Below are positions 7,093 through 11,573 of a stretch of 11,573 bases of DNA, one piece after another. The stretch is from an uncultured Aliiroseovarius sp. (lineage in GTDB: Bacteria; Pseudomonadota; Alphaproteobacteria; Rhodobacterales; Rhodobacteraceae). Within the stretch, counting starts at the first letter, position 1. Every line of letters begins with the position of its first letter. The stretch is from the NCBI GenBank assembly GCA_938023895.1, contig CALJDH010000305.1:1-11573 (forward strand), written 5' to 3'. Below the pieces are notes generated by a model, which saw nothing but the letters and a program-made list of their open reading frames with translations, was not told the origin of the DNA and did no database searches. Position numbers and translations under genes: made by a program.

Positions 7093-7913
7093 CGACCGAT
7101 ATGAACGCCGACAGCTACGTCACCGAAGACGGGCGCACCATTGGCCCCGTTGTCATGGACCTTAAAAACATCACGCTGCGTTTTGGTGGTGTGGTTGCGA
7201 TCAAGGACATCAGCTTCAACATCCGCGAAGGCGAGATCCGCGCGATCATCGGCCCGAACGGTGCTGGTAAGTCCTCGATGCTGAACGTCATCTCGGGGTT
7301 CTATAAACCCCAAGAAGGCGAGGTCTGGTTCCGCGGGTCGAAACGTCCGCAGATGAAGCCGTACCAAGTGGCCCAGCAGGGGCTGGCACGGACCTTCCAG
7401 AACATCGCGCTGTTTGAAGGCATGACCGTTCTGGACAACATCATGACCGGTCGCCTGAACAAGATGAACGCCAACCTGTTTCAGCAGGCCATCTGGAAAG
7501 GCAAAGCCGAAAAGGAAGAGCTGGAGAACCGCGAAGCGTGCGAGAAAGTCATCGACTTCCTTGAAATCCAGCACATCCGCAAAACGCCTGTTGGGCGTCT
7601 GCCTTACGGTCTGAAAAAGCGTGTTGAACTGGCGCGTGCCTTGGCTGCTGAACCGTCGCTGCTTCTGCTCGACGAACCGATGGCCGGCATGAACGTCGAG
7701 GAAAAAGAGGACATGTCCCGCTTCATCCTCGACATGAACGACGAATTCGGCACCACCATCGCCCTGATTGAGCATGATATGGGCGTTGTTATGGACCTGT
7801 CCGACCGTGTCGTCGTCATGGACTACGGCAAGAAAATTGGGGACGGCACGCCCGACGAGGTGCGCAACAACCAGGATGTGATTGACGCCTATCTCGGCGT
7901 GTCACACGACTAA
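7089..7913 (+). CDS. LivG-like ABC transporter ATPase of a HAAT-family importer
   Basis: One of two ATPase subunits powering import through the LivH/LivM-like permeases, on the cytoplasmic face of the membrane. It has 274 residues; after about 20 leader residues the ABC domain begins at MDLKNITLRFGGVVAIKDISF. Walker A is GPNGAGKS (55-62), Q-loop Q104 is in RTFQN, Walker B is LLLLDEP (191-197) and the H-loop is H229 in IEHDM. RTFQNIALFEGMTVLDNI and the C-terminal DVIDAYLG are typical of LivG. The signature segment reads LPYGLKKRVE (171-180) instead of the LSGGQ consensus, with Pro at the usual Ser position. The start ATG overlaps the ligase stop (ATGA), giving translational coupling, and livH follows after 11 bp. 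Whether it serves amino acids is not shown; the ligase next door suggests another acid. Confidence 0.93.
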   Translation: MTTDMNADSYVTEDGRTIGPVVMDLKNITLRFGGVVAIKDISFNIREGEIRAIIGPNGAGKSSMLNVISGFYKPQEGEVWFRGSKRPQMKPYQVAQQGLARTFQNIALFEGMTVLDNIMTGRLNKMNANLFQQAIWKGKAEKEELENREACEKVIDFLEIQHIRKTPVGRLPYGLKKRVELARALAAEPSLLLLDEPMAGMNVEEKEDMSRFILDMNDEFGTTIALIEHDMGVVMDLSDRVVVMDYGKKIGDGTPDEVRNNQDVIDAYLGVSHD

Positions 7914-7924
7914 GGGGGGAGACT

Positions 7925-8911
7925 ATGCCTGAACAACTACTCTTTGCGATGGAAGTCACCCTGAACGGCCTGATGGCCGGGGTACTTTACGCACTCGTCG
8001 CGCTGGGCTTTGTCTTGATCTTCAAGGCGTCCGGTATCTTTAACTTTGCCCAAGGTATGCTGGTGGTGTTTGCCGCTATGACCTTGGTGGGCGTGCAGAC
8101 GGGGCAAATCCCCTTCGCGCACCTGATCAACACGATCTTCGGGACCAAAATCCACCACTTCGGATGGACCGTGCCGACGATCCTCGCCATCATTGTGGCT
8201 GGCGCAGCCATGGTATTCGTGGCCTGGGTGATCGAGAAATACATCCTTCAACACCTGATCGGTCAGCCTGACATCATCCTGTTCATGGCCACGATCGGCA
8301 TGTGGTACTTCATGCACGGTTTCGCACCGCTGATGTGGGGTTCGGAAGTGATGAAGCTGGACGTAGGTCTGGCGCAGGGTATCAACGAAACGATTGATAC
8401 GACTACCTATGGCTGGTTCGGCTATGGCTTCTTTATCGACAACCTCGATATCGTTGCGGCCATCGTTGCAGCCCTTCTGGTGACCGCGCTGGTTCTGTTC
8501 TCGCAATACACCAAGCAAGGCCGCGCCCTGCGCGCCGTGGCGGATGATCACTCGGCAGCTCTGTCGGTCGGTATCTCGCTGCGCTTCATCTGGGTACTGG
8601 TCTGGTCGATTGCTGGCTTTGTGGCACTGGTAGCCGGGATCATGTGGGGCTCGAAATCGGGCGTTCAGATCTCGCTGGCCGAAGTTGCACTGAAAGCTCT
8701 TCCGGTTCTGATGCTGGGTGGCTTCACCTCGATCCCGGGCGCCATCATTGGCGGTCTGATCATCGGTGTAGGCGAGCAGCTGTTCGAATTTGCCATCGGT
8801 CCCCTTGTGGGCGGCGCAACCCAAGCCTGGTTCGCCTATGTGCTAGCACTTGTCTTCCTCATCTTCCGTCCGCAAGGGCTGTTTGGTGAGAAAATCATCG
8901 AAAGGGTCTGA
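7925..8911 (+). CDS. LivH-like permease of a HAAT-family ABC importer
   Basis: Inner-membrane permease subunit of 328 residues, a little longer than E. coli LivH (about 308). The N-terminus (LNGLMAGVLYALVALGFVLIF, with GIFNFAQG at 37-44) is the typical LivH opening. Further hydrophobic segments lie at about 46-58, 83-103, 117-137, 175-193, 221-241, 257-285 and 300-315. The conserved cytoplasmic-loop segment GRALRAVADDHSAALSVGI (199-217) fits the ATPase-contact region of this family. A polar stretch at about 139-170 between membrane segments looks like an enlarged extracytoplasmic loop. The start ATG at 7925 has a strong gggggga site just upstream, within the 11-bp gap after the ATPase gene. 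The gap to livM is 3 bp. It should form a heterodimer with the next gene product. Confidence 0.93.
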   Translation: MPEQLLFAMEVTLNGLMAGVLYALVALGFVLIFKASGIFNFAQGMLVVFAAMTLVGVQTGQIPFAHLINTIFGTKIHHFGWTVPTILAIIVAGAAMVFVAWVIEKYILQHLIGQPDIILFMATIGMWYFMHGFAPLMWGSEVMKLDVGLAQGINETIDTTTYGWFGYGFFIDNLDIVAAIVAALLVTALVLFSQYTKQGRALRAVADDHSAALSVGISLRFIWVLVWSIAGFVALVAGIMWGSKSGVQISLAEVALKALPVLMLGGFTSIPGAIIGGLIIGVGEQLFEFAIGPLVGGATQAWFAYVLALVFLIFRPQGLFGEKIIERV

Positions 8912-8914
8912 TCA

Positions 8915-9991
8915 ATGTTTTACCGCGAAGCTGGTGATTTCAAAACGTCCTACCGCGACGACAACCAGACCTTTCCGATCCGCCTTGATCGGGCCGGATA
9001 CTGGATTGCCCTGTTCGTCGCATTCTGTGTGATCCCGTTCTTTGTGAACGACTACTGGGTGAACTCGATCTTTGCTCCGTTCTTCATCTACGCCATTGCG
9101 GCGCTGGGGCTGAACATTCTGACGGGGTATGCCGGTCAGGTCTCGCTGGGTACGGGTGGCTTCATGGCCGTGGGCGCCTACGCTTGCTATAAGCTGATGG
9201 TGGCCTTCCCCGAGATCAACATCGTGTTCCACGTGTTGATCGCAGGTGGCATCACTGCCGCTGTGGGTGTGGCCTTTGGTCTGCCGTCGCTGCGCATCAA
9301 AGGGTTCTACCTTGCGGTTGCAACGCTTGCCGCTCAGTTCTTCCTGGTGTGGCTGTTCAACAAGGTGGCGTGGTTCTACAACTACTCGGCCTCGGGTCAG
9401 ATCAACGCCCCTGAGCGTACCGTGTTCGGCGTCATCGTAACTGGCCCTAATACAGAAGCTTGGGCGAAGTATATGATCTGTCTGGTGTTCCTGGTTGGTG
9501 TTGCTTGGGTTGCACGCAACCTGACGCGCGGCATGACGGGCCGTAAGTGGATGGGCATCCGCGACATGGACATCGCAGCCGAGATCATCGGGGTGAACCC
9601 GCTGATGGCCAAGATGTCGGCCTTCGCTGTCTCGTCCTTCTTTGTGGGTATTGCGGGCGCACTGTTCTTCGCCGTCTATCTGGGCGCTGCAGAAGCAGGT
9701 GAAAGCTTCGGTATCACCAAGTCGTTCCTGGTGCTCTTCATGGTTATCATCGGCGGCCTTGGCTCAATCTTCGGATCCTTCGCTGGTGCGGCCTTCATGG
9801 TCCTGATGCCGGTTCTGCTGAAGAACCTTCTGGTTGGTACGATGGGCTGGCCCACTGAGATCGCTGCCGAACTGGAGTTCATCATTGTTGGTGGTTTGAT
9901 TGTGATCTTCCTGATCCTCGAACCCCATGGTTTGGCCCAACTGTGGCGTCTCACGAAAGAGAAGCTGCGCCTGTGGCCCTTCCCGCACTAA
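8915..9991 (+). CDS. LivM-like permease of a HAAT-family ABC importer
   Basis: Second inner-membrane permease, 358 residues. It has a polar N-terminal leader of about 27 residues (MFYREAGDFKTSYRDDNQTF then PIRLDRA). The first membrane segment follows at about 28-45, and others lie at about 52-70, 105-125, 130-150, 183-200, 235-256, 268-300 and 320-337. Family hallmarks are LNILTGYAGQVSLGTGGFMA (66-85), the loop GRKWMGIRDMDIAAEIIGVN (209-228) and IIGGLGSIFGSFAGAAFM (278-295). It starts 3 bp after the livH stop, with gaaaggg upstream inside the end of livH, so the two permeases should be made in equal amounts. A 102-bp spacer with two hairpins separates it from the binding-protein gene. The family call is firm; the substrate is unknown. 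Confidence 0.93.
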   Translation: MFYREAGDFKTSYRDDNQTFPIRLDRAGYWIALFVAFCVIPFFVNDYWVNSIFAPFFIYAIAALGLNILTGYAGQVSLGTGGFMAVGAYACYKLMVAFPEINIVFHVLIAGGITAAVGVAFGLPSLRIKGFYLAVATLAAQFFLVWLFNKVAWFYNYSASGQINAPERTVFGVIVTGPNTEAWAKYMICLVFLVGVAWVARNLTRGMTGRKWMGIRDMDIAAEIIGVNPLMAKMSAFAVSSFFVGIAGALFFAVYLGAAEAGESFGITKSFLVLFMVIIGGLGSIFGSFAGAAFMVLMPVLLKNLLVGTMGWPTEIAAELEFIIVGGLIVIFLILEPHGLAQLWRLTKEKLRLWPFPH

Positions 9992-10007
9992 GCGGGTCAA
10001 AAGATCC

Positions 10008-10038
10008 GGACATCCGGCCAGAGGAGGGTCGGGTGTCC
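10008..10038 (+). promoter_or_regulatory. Hairpin in the livM-livK spacer
   Basis: Arms 10008-10017 (ggacatccgg) and 10029-10038 (tcgggtgtcc) pair over ten positions in RNA with two G-U wobbles and an 11-nt loop. No T tract follows, so it is not a simple terminator. A structure here, before a binding-protein gene, could protect the livK message from 3'-to-5' decay of the upstream transcript or mark a processing site. Confidence 0.5.
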
Positions 10039-10048
10039 TAACGAAGCG

Positions 10049-10078
10049 TTGCCCAAAAGGGCACAATATTTTGCTAAT
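10049..10078 (+). promoter_or_regulatory. Possible internal promoter for the binding-protein gene
   Basis: TTGCCC (10049-10054) and gctaat (10073-10078) are separated by 18 bp, each matching four of six sigma-70 consensus positions. It would give a short leader ending in the strong livK ribosome site. The match is weak and the same bases also form a hairpin, so this is only a candidate. Confidence 0.2.
10050..10063 (+). promoter_or_regulatory. Small hairpin just after the first, before livK
   Basis: tgccc and gggca form a perfect 5-bp stem around an aaaa loop. It is followed by caatatttt, a short T-rich stretch. It could be a weak attenuator or part of the livK leader. It also overlaps a possible promoter (TTGCCC at 10049-10054 and gctaat at 10073-10078, 18-bp spacer). 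Confidence 0.35.
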
Positions 10079-10093
10079 CTAGGGAGGAAGCAA

Positions 10094-11380
10094 ATGACTT
10101 TTAAACGTGTTGCCGCGGCATCAGTAGCCGCACTCATGGTGGCCTCACCGGTAATGGCGGATCTGGTATTCCCGTCGCTCAGCTACCGGACTGGCCCCTT
10201 CGCCGCTGGCGGTATTCCTTACGCTGACGGTTTTGCCGACTACATGACCCTGCTGAACGAACGTGACGGTGGTGTTGGTGGTGTAGCCATTCAGGTTCCT
10301 GAGTGTGAGACCGCATATAACACCGAAAAAGGTGTGGAATGCTACGAATCGACCAAAGGCATGGGCGCTCTGGCTTATAACCCGCTGTCGACCGGTATTA
10401 CCTATCAGCTGATCCCCAAAGCGACCGCTGATGACATCCCGCTGTACACCCCGGGTTACGGCCGTACTTCGGCTGCAAACGGCAACGTGTTCAGCCACGT
10501 GTTCAACTTCCCGGCCAACTACTGGAACGGTGCTTCGGCAGCGATCAACCACGTGCTGGATCTGAACGGCGGCGACCTGAAGGGCAAGAAGATCGTTCTG
10601 CTGCACTTCAACGGCGCATACGGTAAAGAGCCGATCCCGACCCTGACCAAACTGGGCGAGAAGCACGGCTATGACCTGACCACCATTCCGATCGACTATC
10701 CGGGTCAAGAGCAGAAAGCTCAGTGGCTGCAGATCCGTCGTGAGAAGCCCGACTACGTTCTGTTCTGGGGCTGGGGCGTGATGAACCAGGTTGCCATTCA
10801 GGAAGCCGCGAACATCCGTTACCCGATGGATCAGTTCATCGGCGTATGGTGGTCCGGTGCCGAACATGACGTGAAGCCTGCTGGCGAAAAGGCCACCGGC
10901 TATAAGGCGATGACCTTCCACGGCGTTGGTTCGGACTATCCGGTCTTCGACGACCTGCAGAAATATGTTGTAGATGCTGGTAAAGCAGCTGGCGACGGCT
11001 CCAACGTTGGTACCGTTATCTACAACCGTGGTGTTTATGCCGCGATGATGCTGGCCGAAGCCGCGAAGAACGCTCAGGAAATCCACGGCGTAAAAGACAT
11101 CACCTCGGCTCAGATGCGTGATGGTCTGGAGCAGCTGGAAATCACCAACGCACGCATGGCCGAACTGGGCATGGAAGGCTTTGGTCCCGAGTTCAAAGTG
11201 AGCTGTGCAAACCACGGTGGTCCGGGCTCGATTGCGATCCAGCAGTGGGATGCTGCTGCCGGCAAGTGGTCGCTGATCTCGGACTTCGGCGCTTCGGACA
11301 TGGAAGTGATCCAGCCGCTGATCGACGCTGACTCGGCTGCCTATGCTGCTGAAAACAAAATCGAGCCGCAGTGTAACTAA
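10094..11380 (+). CDS. LivK-like periplasmic substrate-binding protein of the ABC importer
   Basis: Exported binding protein that captures the substrate and delivers it to the LivH/LivM-like channel. From the ATG at 10094 (gggagg at 10082-10087) it has 428 residues. Residues 1-22 (MTFKRVAAASVAALMVASPVMA) are a classic Sec signal peptide with cleavage before D23, whereas the upstream in-frame TTG at 10049 would spoil that signal. The mature part is a Peripla_BP_6/type I fold: early LSYRTGPFAAGGIPYADGF, central GKKIVLLHFNGAYGKEP (164-180), FWGWGVMNQVAIQEA, and MTFHGVGSDYPVFDDL. Four cysteines (71, 83, 371, 427) are the only ones after the signal and could form two disulfides. It is longer than LivK/LivJ (about 345-350 mature). 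Codon choice is strongly skewed to CTG, CGT, GGT, GTT, GAA and AAC, as expected for an abundant protein. It is flanked on both sides by spacer hairpins. Confidence 0.92.
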   Translation: MTFKRVAAASVAALMVASPVMADLVFPSLSYRTGPFAAGGIPYADGFADYMTLLNERDGGVGGVAIQVPECETAYNTEKGVECYESTKGMGALAYNPLSTGITYQLIPKATADDIPLYTPGYGRTSAANGNVFSHVFNFPANYWNGASAAINHVLDLNGGDLKGKKIVLLHFNGAYGKEPIPTLTKLGEKHGYDLTTIPIDYPGQEQKAQWLQIRREKPDYVLFWGWGVMNQVAIQEAANIRYPMDQFIGVWWSGAEHDVKPAGEKATGYKAMTFHGVGSDYPVFDDLQKYVVDAGKAAGDGSNVGTVIYNRGVYAAMMLAEAAKNAQEIHGVKDITSAQMRDGLEQLEITNARMAELGMEGFGPEFKVSCANHGGPGSIAIQQWDAAAGKWSLISDFGASDMEVIQPLIDADSAAYAAENKIEPQCN

Positions 11381-11392
11381 TACACCGGCACG

Positions 11393-11416
11393 CGTCCGGG
11401 CCTTTGGGCCCGGACG
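11393..11416 (+). promoter_or_regulatory. Strong GC-rich hairpin between livK and livF
   Basis: Arms 11393-11402 (cgtccgggcc) and 11407-11416 (ggcccggacg) are perfect 10-bp complements around a 4-nt tttg loop, starting 12 bp after the livK stop. The following bases (acccctagaaatg) have no T tract, so full Rho-independent termination is unlikely. It more likely stabilises the livK message or partly attenuates read-through to livF. Confidence 0.6.
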
Positions 11417-11451
11417 ACCCCTAGAAATGATTACGAACAGGACGACCTGAT

Positions 11452-11573
11452 ATGCTGGACACTGTTAAGACCGAAGAGACCCTGCTTGAGGTCAACAATA
11501 TCGAGGTCATCTACAATCACGTGATCCTCGTGCTGAAAGGCGTAAGCCTGTCTGTTCCCAAGGGCGGCATCAC
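11452..11573 (+). CDS. LivF-like ABC transporter ATPase (N-terminal fragment, cut by window end)
   Basis: Second ATPase subunit expected for a HAAT-family importer. Only 40 residues are present. They contain the typical start of a LivF ABC domain: LLEVNNIEVIYNHVILVLKG followed by VSLSVPKGGI, which immediately precedes the Walker A position in this family. The ATG at 11452 has a modest agga about nine bases upstream. A 71-bp spacer with a strong hairpin separates it from livK. Walker A itself lies outside the window, so integrity cannot be judged. The family call rests on sequence feel and on operon order. Confidence 0.85.
   Translation, partial: MLDTVKTEETLLEVNNIEVIYNHVILVLKGVSLSVPKGGI

Noticed and set aside
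7937..8824. 295-residue open frame antisense to the livH-like gene
   Set aside because: The predicted protein is rich in His, Asp, Gln and Arg and has no hydrophobic or catalytic pattern, typical of a complement-strand shadow of a membrane protein gene.
10145..11215. 356-residue open frame antisense to the binding-protein gene
   Set aside because: Same cause: skewed codon choice in a probably highly expressed gene. The sense frame has a signal peptide and clear family sequence.
11393..11416. Rho-independent terminator ending the operon after livK
   Set aside because: The stem is strong, but no T tract follows and a LivF-like gene begins 35 bp later on the same strand, so full termination is unlikely.

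Overview
The window looks like chromosomal DNA from an alphaproteobacterium, most likely Rhodobacteraceae (roseobacter group). This rests on the moderately high GC, the tightly packed operons, the protein sequence style and the gene neighbourhoods. It is an inference, because no marker gene or RNA gene is present. I see no mobile element, tRNA, rRNA, CRISPR array or pseudogene. Nearly all of the window is coding.

Region 1 (1-2096) is a divergent glycerol-3-phosphate pair. glpD, aerobic glycerol-3-phosphate dehydrogenase, lies on the minus strand and its C-terminus is cut by the window edge. glpR, a DeoR-family repressor, lies on the plus strand. The 167-bp gap between them holds a match to the E. 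coli GlpR half-site and a perfect 10-bp inverted repeat, so autoregulation plus control of glpD is likely.

Region 2 (2093-4713, minus strand) is a two-component system read HK then RR. It comprises a soluble hybrid histidine kinase (PAS_7, coiled coil, second PAS, HisKA, HATPase, REC) and an OmpR/PhoB-type response regulator. The two genes overlap by 4 bp. The response-regulator stop codon interlocks with the glpR stop codon.

Region 3 (4927 to the end, plus strand) is a branched-chain-amino-acid-type (HAAT/LIV) ABC transporter operon led by an AMP-forming acyl-CoA synthetase. The order is acyl-CoA ligase, livG-like ATPase, livH-like permease, livM-like permease, livK-like periplasmic binding protein, then the start of a livF-like ATPase that runs off the window. 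Gaps inside the operon are -4, 11 and 3 bp up to livM. The binding-protein gene is then set off by 102-bp and 71-bp spacers that carry stable hairpins.

Working model (inference): the transporter imports a carboxylic acid, the ligase converts it to a CoA thioester in the cytoplasm, and the divergent cytosolic kinase/regulator pair controls the operon from the shared 213-bp intergenic region (4714-4926). That region has a 9-bp direct repeat spaced 30 bp and a hairpin beside the ligase ribosome binding site. The substrate cannot be read from the sequence. A notable annotation point is that the kinase and ligase both appear to start at TTG and the response regulator at GTG, each supported by its Shine-Dalgarno site.
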